Of a stretch of DNA of 64,000 bases, positions 26,636-36,487 are shown piece after piece; the stretch's first letter is position 1; each line of letters starts with the position of its first letter. The position numbers and the translations under genes are program-made. Under the pieces are notes generated by a model, which did no database searches, was not told where the DNA came from, and saw only the letters and a program-made list of their open reading frames with translations. This stretch comes from an uncultured Prevotella sp. (GTDB lineage: Bacteria; Bacteroidota; Bacteroidia; Bacteroidales; Bacteroidaceae): positions 62,001-126,000 of the forward strand of contig CAJOFA010000014.1 of assembly GCA_905233985.1 (NCBI GenBank), written 5' to 3'.

Positions 26636-27651
26636 AGAAAGGAACGCTTTGCTGTGTGGTGCTGACGGTGCTGATGCTTGTGCTGTTTGTGCTGAACCTC
26701 GTCAAGGGAAGTATTGACATCCCTGTGGCCGACGTGGTGCGCATCATCATGGGCGATGACGAGGGCGTGAAACCCTCGTGGCAGTATATCGTGATGGAGT
26801 CACGCTTGCCGCAAGCCCTCACCGCCATGCTCTGCGGCGCGGCATTGGCCGTTAGCGGACTGATGTTGCAGACCGCCTTCCGCAATCCTCTGGCAGGCCC
26901 CAGTATCTTCGGTATCAACAGCGGCGCAGGTCTTGGTGTGGCACTCGTCATGTTGCTGCTCGGTGGCTCCCTCAGCGTGGGAAGCCTGCAGCTGAGTGGC
27001 TTCGTGGCTGTGCTGCTGGCAGCCTTCATCGGCGCTATGGCAGTCATGGCGCTCATCTTCTTCTTCTCTACGATTGTACGTAACAATGTCATGCTGCTCA
27101 TCATCGGCATCATGATAGGCTACATCAGCAATTCCGCCATATCGCTGCTCAATTTCTTTGCTACCGACGAGGGCGTGAAGTCCTATATGGTGTGGGGCAT
27201 GGGATCCTTCTCAGGTGTCTCTCTCAGTCACATGCCCGTGTTCGCCGGCATTACCGCCTTGGGGCTGCTCGGCTCGTTGCTGCTCATGAAGTCGCTCAAT
27301 GCCCTGATGCTGGGCGACCGCTATGCCGAAAACCTCGGTGTCAACATTCTTCGCGTGCGCAATTGGCTGCTCTTCGTCACGGGCGTGCTTACCGCCATCA
27401 CCACCGCCTTCTGCGGCCCTGTGGCGTTCATCGGACTTGCTGTGCCGCACATCGCCCGCCTGCTGCTCACCACCGACAACCATCGCTGGCTGATGCCCGC
27501 CACCATACTCTGCGGCGCCGTCGTTGCCCTGTTGTGCAACGTCATCTGCGTGCTCCCGGGTGAATCGGGCGTCATCCCCCTCAATGCCGTCACTCCCATC
27601 ATCGGCGCCCCCGTCATCATCTACGTCATCATCCGCGAACGTCGAAGGTAA
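26632..27651 (+). CDS. FecCD-family ABC permease (BtuC-like)
   Basis: AMLCGAALAVSGLMLQTAFRNPLAGPSIFGINSGAGLG; GPVAFIGLAVPHIARLL. Confidence 0.93.
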   Translation: MKKGTLCCVVLTVLMLVLFVLNLVKGSIDIPVADVVRIIMGDDEGVKPSWQYIVMESRLPQALTAMLCGAALAVSGLMLQTAFRNPLAGPSIFGINSGAGLGVALVMLLLGGSLSVGSLQLSGFVAVLLAAFIGAMAVMALIFFFSTIVRNNVMLLIIGIMIGYISNSAISLLNFFATDEGVKSYMVWGMGSFSGVSLSHMPVFAGITALGLLGSLLLMKSLNALMLGDRYAENLGVNILRVRNWLLFVTGVLTAITTAFCGPVAFIGLAVPHIARLLLTTDNHRWLMPATILCGAVVALLCNVICVLPGESGVIPLNAVTPIIGAPVIIYVIIRERRR

Positions 27652-27652
27652 A

Positions 27653-27696
27653 TCAGTACGGCATTCGCGGTCAGCGACAACGGAACAAAAAGGCCG
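27653..27696 (+). repeat. Two 22-nt units homologous to array at 55760-55825
   Basis: TCAGTACGGCATTCGCGGTCAG CGACAACGGAACAAAAAGGCCG versus TTAGTACGGCACTTTCTGTTAG / CAACAACGGAGCAAAAAGGCTG. Confidence 0.75.
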
Positions 27697-27785
27697 TTTA
27701 ACAAAAAATAAAAACGAAAATGATGTTTTATGGAAATAATATCGTAATTTTGCAGACGTATATAGCAACTTAAAACAAAACGACT

Positions 27786-28388
27786 ATGAGTTCAGGTAAG
27801 AAGATATGTGAGACATTGAAAGCCATACGCTGCGAGGTGGCGCGGGCTAATGACATTCACTACGAACCTGCGGAGTGTCACCATCAGGGCAACTGCAAGG
27901 GCACATGCCCGAAGTGCGAGCAGGAAGTTCGCTACATTGAACAACAGTTGCAGCTGCGCAGTCGCCTGGGAAAGGCTGTTCGTGTGGCGGGTGTAGCTAT
28001 GGGGCTCACGCTATCGACTCTTCCTGCTGAGGTTATGGCGCAGACACAGCATCCTGTTGACAGCACAGCCATCAAACGTGGAATGACTTTAGAAAAGGTG
28101 AGTTTGCTGAAAGAAGGTGAACAGGGCGTTGTGATTAAAGGACAGGTGATTGATGAGGATGGTGAAGGCATTATAGGTGCAAGCGTTTTTCGTGAAGGTA
28201 CGAAGTTAGGAGTTGCTACCAACATTGACGGCATGTTTTGGGTGGAGGCACCTGTAGGCTGTGAGCTAAGAATCAGCTATGTTGGGTATAAAACTGCCAC
28301 ATACACCATACCTACAGAGCCACAGGATACCATTGTCAAACTTGTTATGGATGAAGAAGTAATGGGCGAAGTTGTAATTATAAGGTGA
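27786..28388 (+). CDS. Membrane/secreted protein with N-terminal Cys cluster and carboxypeptidase-D regulatory-like domain
   Basis: CHHQGNCKGTCPKC, hydrophobic segment LGKAVRVAGVAMGLTLSTLPAEVMA, GQVIDEDGEGIIGASVFREGTKLGVATNIDGMF. Confidence 0.75.
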   Translation: MSSGKKICETLKAIRCEVARANDIHYEPAECHHQGNCKGTCPKCEQEVRYIEQQLQLRSRLGKAVRVAGVAMGLTLSTLPAEVMAQTQHPVDSTAIKRGMTLEKVSLLKEGEQGVVIKGQVIDEDGEGIIGASVFREGTKLGVATNIDGMFWVEAPVGCELRISYVGYKTATYTIPTEPQDTIVKLVMDEEVMGEVVIIR

Positions 28389-28429
28389 AACGTGGGGACT
28401 CTGAATAAGCCATCTTCTTTGATAAGAAA

Positions 28430-28664
28430 AGCCGGGACGGTTCTTGCTGATCCACTTATTTAACTGAGTCAACGACTCTCTCGGCTTAAGCCAACCAACG
28501 TCTGTTTTTGAGGAAAAATCTGGCTGAAAAGCAAACGATGCTTGTTTGACTTTGAAACGATTATCTTTTGGGGGTGCAAACGATGTTTGTTTGCTGAGCA
28601 AATGAACTTTGTTTGCATGTGAAACGACCATCGTTTGCAGCGCAAAAAGGCATTAAATGAATTA
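28430..28664 (-). repeat. 22-nt-period repeat island (copy 1) with anchor motif; 135-bp core 28530-28664 is the inverted homolog of 55464-55598
   Basis: Reverse complement aligns nearly base for base with 55464-55598; roughly 6 differences counted by eye. Confidence 0.9.
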
Positions 28665-28792
28665 ACTATGCAGCGAGTAGCACAGTGATAATTAATTTCT
28701 GCCTTGTGACCTTGACGCCATAGATCACCGAAAAAAAAACCTCAAAACACCGAAAAAATGCAGAATTATTTGGTAGGTTGCAATAAATACTG

Positions 28793-28800
28793 TACCTTTG
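28793..28800 (+). promoter_or_regulatory. -7 element TACCTTTG upstream of tRNA-Arg
   Basis: TAnnTTTG. Confidence 0.55.
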
Positions 28801-28833
28801 CACGCTGATTTGCAAGAGAAAGCGAAAGCATAG

Positions 28834-28907
28834 GGTTCCGTAGCTCAGCTGGATAGAGCAACAGCCTTCTAAGCTGTGGGTCTTGGGTTCGAGTCCCAAC
28901 GGAATCA
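28834..28907 (+). tRNA. tRNA-Arg (anticodon TCT)
   Basis: GGTTCCG..CTTCTAA anticodon loop..GGTTCGAGTCC..CGGAATCA cloverleaf. Confidence 0.95.
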
Positions 28908-28942
28908 CGAAGCAAGAAATTGCTTTAATCTTATGTTTATGA

Positions 28943-28980
28943 TGCCGGCAGTCCCCCTAACAAGGAGCTGCCGTTTTTTT
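28943..28980 (+). terminator. Terminator after tRNA-Arg
   Basis: CGGCAG..CTGCCG followed by T7. Confidence 0.65.
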
Positions 28981-29020
28981 GCGATACAATAAACACAGGA
29001 AACAGACGTTATTATAAGGA

Positions 29021-31417
29021 ATGAATAATAGACATTACATAAGAACTGTGGCGATGATGCTGCTGATGGCGGCATGGGCTGCGGTGGCTCAGGCGCAGAC
29101 AAAGACTTTCACGCTGACCGGACGTGTGGTGGACGAGGAGCGCAACCCTATAGAACTGGCTAACGTCACCTGTCAGGAGCAGGGAAAGCATGCCATCACG
29201 AACCTACAGGGAGAGTTTAGCATCACGCTGCAAAGCAAAGACAGCGTGGAAGTTAAGTTCTCTATGGTCGGCTTCAATGCACGTAAAAGACTGTTCCGCA
29301 AGCCACAGGGCAAGATGACGATTGAGGTGATGCTGCCGTCGCTCGAAGCGTTGGGTGAAGTGGTGGTGACGGAGCGCCGCAGACAGAACACGCCGACGGA
29401 GCAGCTGAACGCCCAGGAGACGCGACGCAATCCCAGTGCATCGGGCAATGCCGTTGAGGAGCTGGTGCAGCAGCAGGCGGGCGTCAGCTCGCACAACGAG
29501 CTGTCGAGCGGCGGTTCGTTCGACGAGAATTCTGTCTATATCAATAACATCGAGGTGTATCGTCCGCTGTTGATACGCAGCGGCGAGCAGGAGGGACTGA
29601 GTGTCATCAACCCCGACATGGTGGAGTCCATCGGCTTCTCCAGCGGTGGCTTCGAGGCCCGCTACGGCGACAAGATGTCGAGCGCGCTGGACATCCGTTA
29701 CCGCCGTCCCGACAAGTTCGAGGCTAACATCCAGACATCGCTCCTGGGCGGCAGCGCCTACTTGGGCATGGGCAGCAGCCGCTTCAGCATGAGCCACGGC
29801 GTGCGCTACAAGACCAACCGCTACCTCTTAGGCACTACGGACACGAAGGGCGAGTACCGTCCGTCGTTCCTCGACTATCAGACCTACATGACCTTTAAGC
29901 CCTCGAAGCGCTGGCTGTTTGAGTTCATCGGCAACATCTCCGAGAACCATTACAACTTCAGCCCCGAGGACCGCGAGACGAACTTCGGCACGCTGGAGAA
30001 CGCCAAGACGTTCAAGGTCTATTTCGACGGTCAGGAGAAGGATATCTTCCGCACGCTGTTCGGCAACCTGAGCATCACCTACAACCTGACTCCCAACACA
30101 CACATCAGCCTGTTAGGTTCTGCCTTCTACACCAAGGAGCGCGAGACCTACGACATTCAGGGACAGTACTGGCTCGACGACTCGCAGAGCGCTGAGCAGC
30201 TGGGCGTGGGCACCTACATGGAACATGCCCGCAACCGTCTGACGGCCACCGTGATGAGCGGCAAGCTGATGGTACAGCACCGCTCGACACACCACCAATG
30301 GGAGGGCGCGCTGACGCTGAAGCATGAGGATATCAAAGAGTACTCACGCGAATGGGAGATGCGCGACTCCAGCGGCTACACCCTGCCCCACTCTGCCGAC
30401 CGCCTGGACATGATCTACTCGCTGACGGCGAACAACAAGCTGACGAGCAACCGCATAGAGGCGTACCTGCAGGACACCTACCGCTGGGCAACGGGCGGCA
30501 CCGGCGAGGACGACAAACAGAGTTTCTTCACGCTGAGCTACGGCGTGCGCATGAGCCACTGGTCGTTCAACAAGGAGACGGTGGTGTCGCCACGTATCGC
30601 GCTGGCCGTGACACCTGCCTTCAATCAGAACCTGACGTTCCGACTGGCAACGGGCATCTACTACCAGACACCGTTCTTCAAGGAGATGCGCGACACGACC
30701 ACCCTCAACGGTCAGACGGTGGTAACGTTCAACGAGAACATCAAAAGCCCGCGAAGCATCCATGTCGTGGCGGCCATGGACTACCGCTTCAAGATGCTGG
30801 AGCGCTCGTTTCGCTTCACCGCCGAGGCTTACTATAAGGCGCTTGACAGGCTCATTCCCTACAACGTGCAGAACATGAAGCTGACCTACTACGGCGAGAA
30901 CCTGGGCAAGGGTCACGCCGCCGGCCTCGACCTCAAGTTGTTCGGTGAGTTCGTACCCGGCGCCGACTCATGGCTGACGCTGTCGCTGATGTCCACCAAG
31001 CAGGAGTTCAACGGCCACAGCATCCCCCTGCCCACCGACCAGCGATGGGCCATGAACCTGCACTTCACCGACTACTTCCCCGGCACGCAGCGCTGGCGCA
31101 TGACGCTACGCCTGGCCTTTGCCGACGGACTGCCCTTCGGCGCTCCCCACCGAGGACTGGAGTTTCAGCAGTTCCGTGCCCCTGCCTATAAGCGTGCCGA
31201 CATCGGTATGAGCTTCCTGGCCTACGACTACCTGCAAGGCTCGTCGGCACGTGCCGTCGTCAAGCGTGTCTGGCTGGGTGTTGACTGCCTCAACCTCTTC
31301 GGCATCAACAACGTGAACTCCTACTACTGGGTGACCGACGTGAGCAACCAGCAGTATGCCGTACCCAACTTCCTGACGGGCCGCCTCATCAACGCCAAAG
31401 TCAGCGTAGAGTTTTGA
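29021..31417 (+). CDS. TonB-dependent receptor with N-terminal CarboxypepD_reg domain
   Basis: TLTGRVVDEERNPIELANVTCQEQGKHAITNLQGEFSI; plug motif ELSSGGSFDENSVYINNIEVYRP. Confidence 0.9.
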   Translation: MNNRHYIRTVAMMLLMAAWAAVAQAQTKTFTLTGRVVDEERNPIELANVTCQEQGKHAITNLQGEFSITLQSKDSVEVKFSMVGFNARKRLFRKPQGKMTIEVMLPSLEALGEVVVTERRRQNTPTEQLNAQETRRNPSASGNAVEELVQQQAGVSSHNELSSGGSFDENSVYINNIEVYRPLLIRSGEQEGLSVINPDMVESIGFSSGGFEARYGDKMSSALDIRYRRPDKFEANIQTSLLGGSAYLGMGSSRFSMSHGVRYKTNRYLLGTTDTKGEYRPSFLDYQTYMTFKPSKRWLFEFIGNISENHYNFSPEDRETNFGTLENAKTFKVYFDGQEKDIFRTLFGNLSITYNLTPNTHISLLGSAFYTKERETYDIQGQYWLDDSQSAEQLGVGTYMEHARNRLTATVMSGKLMVQHRSTHHQWEGALTLKHEDIKEYSREWEMRDSSGYTLPHSADRLDMIYSLTANNKLTSNRIEAYLQDTYRWATGGTGEDDKQSFFTLSYGVRMSHWSFNKETVVSPRIALAVTPAFNQNLTFRLATGIYYQTPFFKEMRDTTTLNGQTVVTFNENIKSPRSIHVVAAMDYRFKMLERSFRFTAEAYYKALDRLIPYNVQNMKLTYYGENLGKGHAAGLDLKLFGEFVPGADSWLTLSLMSTKQEFNGHSIPLPTDQRWAMNLHFTDYFPGTQRWRMTLRLAFADGLPFGAPHRGLEFQQFRAPAYKRADIGMSFLAYDYLQGSSARAVVKRVWLGVDCLNLFGINNVNSYYWVTDVSNQQYAVPNFLTGRLINAKVSVEF

Positions 31418-31423
31418 ACACGA

Positions 31424-31493
31424 AGCATGGGCCTTTGAGCATTGAACTTGCGCCATTGCGTTAAAAAAGAATAATGTTCAAAGGCCTATGCTT
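31424..31493 (+). terminator. Long inverted repeat / probable terminator
   Basis: AAGCATGGGCCTTTGAGCATT ... AATGTTCAAAGGCCTATGCTT. Confidence 0.55.
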
Positions 31494-31513
31494 ATTGTTC
31501 AACGAAAAATGAG

Positions 31514-31521
31514 TACCTTTG
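31514..31521 (+). promoter_or_regulatory. -7 element TACCTTTG with upstream TTG
   Basis: TTG 31495-31497 and TAnnTTTG 31514-31521. Confidence 0.6.
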
Positions 31522-31564
31522 CATGTCCTTATGCAAACGTCTAAAATATTAATATTTTATCATT

Positions 31565-31975
31565 ATGAAGATTTCTCACATTGAGCATCTGGGCATTGCC
31601 GTCCAGAGCATCGAAGAAAGCCTGCCGTTTTTCACAGACGTGCTGGGCTTGGAGTGTTATGCAACAGAAGTAGTGGAAGACCAGAAAGTGAAGACCGCTT
31701 TCCTGAAGTGCGGTGAGGTCAAGCTGGAACTCTTGGAGCCCACATCACCTGAGAGCACCATCCAGAAGTGGCTCGACAAGGGCAACAAAGGCGTACACCA
31801 CGTAGCTTTCTGCGTAGAGGACGGCGTAGCCAACGGACTGGCTGAGGTCAGCGAGAAGGGCATCCGCCTCATCGACCAGGCTCCGCGCAAGGGCGCCGAA
31901 GGCCTCAACATCGCATTCCTGCACCCGAAATCAACATGTGGCATTCTGACCGAGCTCTGCGAACACCCCGAATAA
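31565..31975 (+). CDS. mce: Methylmalonyl-CoA epimerase
   Basis: MKISHIEHLGIAVQSIEESLPFFTDVLGL; KGVHHVAFCVED; vicinal to carboxylase genes. Confidence 0.93.
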   Translation: MKISHIEHLGIAVQSIEESLPFFTDVLGLECYATEVVEDQKVKTAFLKCGEVKLELLEPTSPESTIQKWLDKGNKGVHHVAFCVEDGVANGLAEVSEKGIRLIDQAPRKGAEGLNIAFLHPKSTCGILTELCEHPE

Positions 31976-31982
31976 TTGACGA

Positions 31983-32006
31983 AATAACGTAATAACGCAA
32001 TAACGA
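31983..32006 (+). repeat. Octamer tract (AATAACGN)x3
   Basis: AATAACGT AATAACGC AATAACGA after mce stop. Confidence 0.8.
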
Positions 32007-32016
32007 AACAGAAACA

Positions 32017-33582
<1,566 letters not shown>

Positions 33583-33603
33583 TTATAGTTTAAATTTCTA
33601 GGT

Positions 33604-33753
33604 ATGAATAACGAAGTTTATGCTGCCATTGCATTGGCGCTTCACGAGTTCAAGGGCAATAACGTCCACGACAAGGAAACGGGCATCATCACCATTCAGG
33701 AGAAGACGACCCAGTGGAACGGCTATGCCCTCACGATGACAGAACACCCTTAA
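33604..33753 (+). CDS. Small OadG-related decarboxylase subunit-like protein (49 aa)
   Basis: MNNEVYAAIALALHEFKGNNVHDKETGIITIQEKTTQWNGYALTMTEHP; position between carboxyltransferase and biotin carrier. Confidence 0.65.
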   Translation: MNNEVYAAIALALHEFKGNNVHDKETGIITIQEKTTQWNGYALTMTEHP

Positions 33754-33766
33754 ACAAAAAAGTAAC

Positions 33767-34201
33767 ATGAAAATATATAAATATACCATCAACGGCAACA
33801 AGTACGAAGTTGAAATCGGTGACATCGCCGATAACATCGCTGCCGTCAAAGTGAATGGCGAAGACTTCAAAGTGGAGATGGAGCCGGAAGCCGAACCAGA
33901 GAAGAAGAAGCCCGTTCTGGGTAAGCCTGCAGCCGCAGAAGCCGCTACCGGCGACACGTCAGCTGCCGACAATGCCAACGTCAACCGCGACAATGCTGTC
34001 AAGGCTCCGCTGCCTGGCACCATCGTTGAAATCAAAGTTGCCGTAGGCGACGAGGTTCAGGCTGGTGACACCGTTATCGTGCTGGAAGCCATGAAGATGG
34101 CCAACAACCTGGAAGCTGAGAAGAGCGGAAAGGTAACGGCCATTCTCGTACAAGCCGGACAGAGCGTCATGGAAGACGATGCGCTCGTGGTAATAGAGTA
34201 A
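33767..34201 (+). CDS. Biotin carboxyl carrier protein
   Basis: VLEAMKMANNLEAEKSG biotinylation motif. Confidence 0.95.
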   Translation: MKIYKYTINGNKYEVEIGDIADNIAAVKVNGEDFKVEMEPEAEPEKKKPVLGKPAAAEAATGDTSAADNANVNRDNAVKAPLPGTIVEIKVAVGDEVQAGDTVIVLEAMKMANNLEAEKSGKVTAILVQAGQSVMEDDALVVIE

Positions 34202-34211
34202 AATCTATATG

Positions 34212-34245
34212 GGAAAAAAAGGCCGCTCAATTGAGTGGCCTTTTT
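34212..34245 (+). terminator. Rho-independent terminator
   Basis: AAAAAGGCCGCTCAATTGAGTGGCCTTTTT. Confidence 0.85.
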
Positions 34246-34247
34246 AT

Positions 34248-34592
34248 TTATAGTTTGTTTCCTTCTTTAGGAAAGACAACGCTGGGTTTAAATGCTTTCG
34301 CTTCCTCAAAATCCATTAAGGCATAAGAAATGACGATGCACACATCGCCCACCTGAACTTTACGGGCTGCTGCCCCGTTCAGACAGAGACAACCACTGCC
34401 CCGTTCGCCCTTGATTACATAGGTCTCGAAGCGCTCGCCGTTATTGTTGTTCAACACCTGCACCTTCTCGCCAGCAATGAGGTTTGCGGCATCCATCAGG
34501 TCCTCGTCAATAGTGATGCTCCCCATGTAATGGAGATTGGCCTCCGTCACGGTAACACAATGGAGCTTTGACTTCAATACTTCTATCATCAT
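34248..34592 (-). CDS. panD: Aspartate 1-decarboxylase
   Basis: [42 protein letters not shown]. Confidence 0.96.
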   Translation of the reverse strand: MMIEVLKSKLHCVTVTEANLHYMGSITIDEDLMDAANLIAGEKVQVLNNNNGERFETYVIKGERGSGCLCLNGAAARKVQVGDVCIVISYALMDFEEAKAFKPSVVFPKEGNKL

Positions 34593-34605
34593 GTCAATTT
34601 ACAAT

Positions 34606-35457
34606 TCAGGATTTGTACTTGATGTGGTCGATAAGACGAATGGGAGTCTTGCCGCAATAGACGGTGATACAGCCAACGACATAGTCAGAGTCTTCCCACG
34701 CTGCGATGTCCTGCAACGTGTTTCCATCAACGATAGAGAAATATTCCACGTCAAGTCCCTCGACGGCATTGATGTCCTTGACGACCTTGTCATGCGTCTG
34801 CTGCACAGTATGCTTCTTGGCATAGGTAACACTAGCCTTCAGCGTTTTATAGATAGTCGGAGCAATAGCACGCTCATCAGGCGACAACAACGTGTTACGG
34901 GAGCTCTTGGCCAAACCGTCCTTATCACGCACAATGTCACACTCCACAATCTGCACAGGAATGTTCAGATGCTTCACCATAGCTTTCACTACAGCAATCT
35001 GCTGCCAGTCCTTCTCACCGAAATAGGCACGGTCAGGCTTGACGATATAAAACAGTCTGCTGACTACCTGACAGACGCCATTGAAATGCCCCGGACGATG
35101 AGCACCCTCCATGACCGTAGAGACGGGAGGATACTCGAACTGTCGGGTGTCGGGTGTGGGATACATCTCTTCCACCGCAGGAGCCAGCACATAGTCGGCA
35201 CCGCACTCCTCAAGCAGCTGGCAGTCAGCTTCGAGCGTACGGGGATAATTCTTCAGGTCGTTTTTATCATTAAACTGAGTGGGGTTGACAAATACCGACA
35301 CCACCGTAATCCCGTTTTCTTTCACACTACGGCGTACCAATGAGGCATGACCTTCATGCAGGGCACCCATCGTAGGCACAAGACCTACTTGACGTCCTTG
35401 TTTACGTTCATCGAACAGAGCGTTCTGAAGATCAACAATCTTAGTAAATACTTTCAT
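34606..35457 (-). CDS. panC: Pantothenate synthetase
   Basis: [49 protein letters not shown]. Confidence 0.97.
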   Translation of the reverse strand: MKVFTKIVDLQNALFDERKQGRQVGLVPTMGALHEGHASLVRRSVKENGITVVSVFVNPTQFNDKNDLKNYPRTLEADCQLLEECGADYVLAPAVEEMYPTPDTRQFEYPPVSTVMEGAHRPGHFNGVCQVVSRLFYIVKPDRAYFGEKDWQQIAVVKAMVKHLNIPVQIVECDIVRDKDGLAKSSRNTLLSPDERAIAPTIYKTLKASVTYAKKHTVQQTHDKVVKDINAVEGLDVEYFSIVDGNTLQDIAAWEDSDYVVGCITVYCGKTPIRLIDHIKYKS

Positions 35458-35623
35458 TTCTAAATTTTATATGATCAGATGAGTCCTTCCGCAATTTGCG
35501 AAATCGGCTGCAAAATAACAACATTTTTATCAAATAAGAAAGAAATATCGTGAAAATATGCCAAATTAGTGGCTAAAAAAACTAAAAAGCCCTACAAAAT
35601 ACCGATTTCCCAATTTTTTTTTG

Positions 35624-35631
35624 TACCTTTG
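35624..35631 (+). promoter_or_regulatory. -7 element TACCTTTG
   Basis: TAnnTTTG upstream of ATG 35651. Confidence 0.6.
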
Positions 35632-35650
35632 CATATCAAAACTCATCAAC

Positions 35651-36457
35651 ATGGCAAAGAAGATATTATTCATCAATCAGGAAATCACACCGTACGTACC
35701 CGATAGCGAGCTCTCTCTGATGGGAAAAGCACTGCCGCAGGCCATTCAAGAGAAGGGCTACGAGATTCGCACGTTCATGCCCAAATGGGGTAATATCAAT
35801 GAGCGCCGCGGTCAGTTGCACGAAGTGCAGCGTCTTTCGGGCATGAACCTCATTATCAATGACACAGACCATCCGCTGATTATCAAGGTAGCCACCATCC
35901 AGAATACACGCGTACAAGTCTATTTCATTGACAACGACGACTACTTCTCAAAACGGCAGATGATTGTCAACGAGGCTGGTGAGGATTATCCGGACAACGA
36001 TGAGCGCACCATTTTCTTTGCACGCGGTGTACTGGAGACTGTCAACAAATTGCGTTGGGCTCCTGACATCATCCATTGTCAGGGCTGGATGAGTGCTGTG
36101 ATTCCCCTATACATCAAGACAGCATACCACGAAGAACCTTCGTTCGCCAACACCAAAGTCGTTACCTCCCTGTTCCCCAAGACCCTGAACAAAGACCTCG
36201 GAGAGAACTTCAAGAAATGCCTGGAGTTCCGTGACGCCAACGCTCCGCTGCTGAAGAAATACAACGACAACTTCGACTTCGAGGAACTCGGTAAGCTCGC
36301 CATCGACTATTCAGACGGAATCATCGAGGCAAACCAGCATATCGATGAAAACCTTCTCAAATATGCCGAGGAGAAAGGACTGCCGGTGCTGAAATATGCT
36401 GGAGAGGACTTTGCTGATGCATACGAGTCGTTCTACGACCAGATATGCCAGGAATAA
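35651..36457 (+). CDS. Glycogen/starch synthase, N-terminal (GT5) catalytic domain only
   Basis: MAKKILFINQEITPYVPDSELSLMGKALPQAIQEKGYEIRTFMPKWGNINERRGQLHEV; ends at ~268 aa without GT1 half. Confidence 0.8.
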   Translation: MAKKILFINQEITPYVPDSELSLMGKALPQAIQEKGYEIRTFMPKWGNINERRGQLHEVQRLSGMNLIINDTDHPLIIKVATIQNTRVQVYFIDNDDYFSKRQMIVNEAGEDYPDNDERTIFFARGVLETVNKLRWAPDIIHCQGWMSAVIPLYIKTAYHEEPSFANTKVVTSLFPKTLNKDLGENFKKCLEFRDANAPLLKKYNDNFDFEELGKLAIDYSDGIIEANQHIDENLLKYAEEKGLPVLKYAGEDFADAYESFYDQICQE

Positions 36458-36487
36458 ATAAAGAAAGAATTATATTTTTAAATAGAA

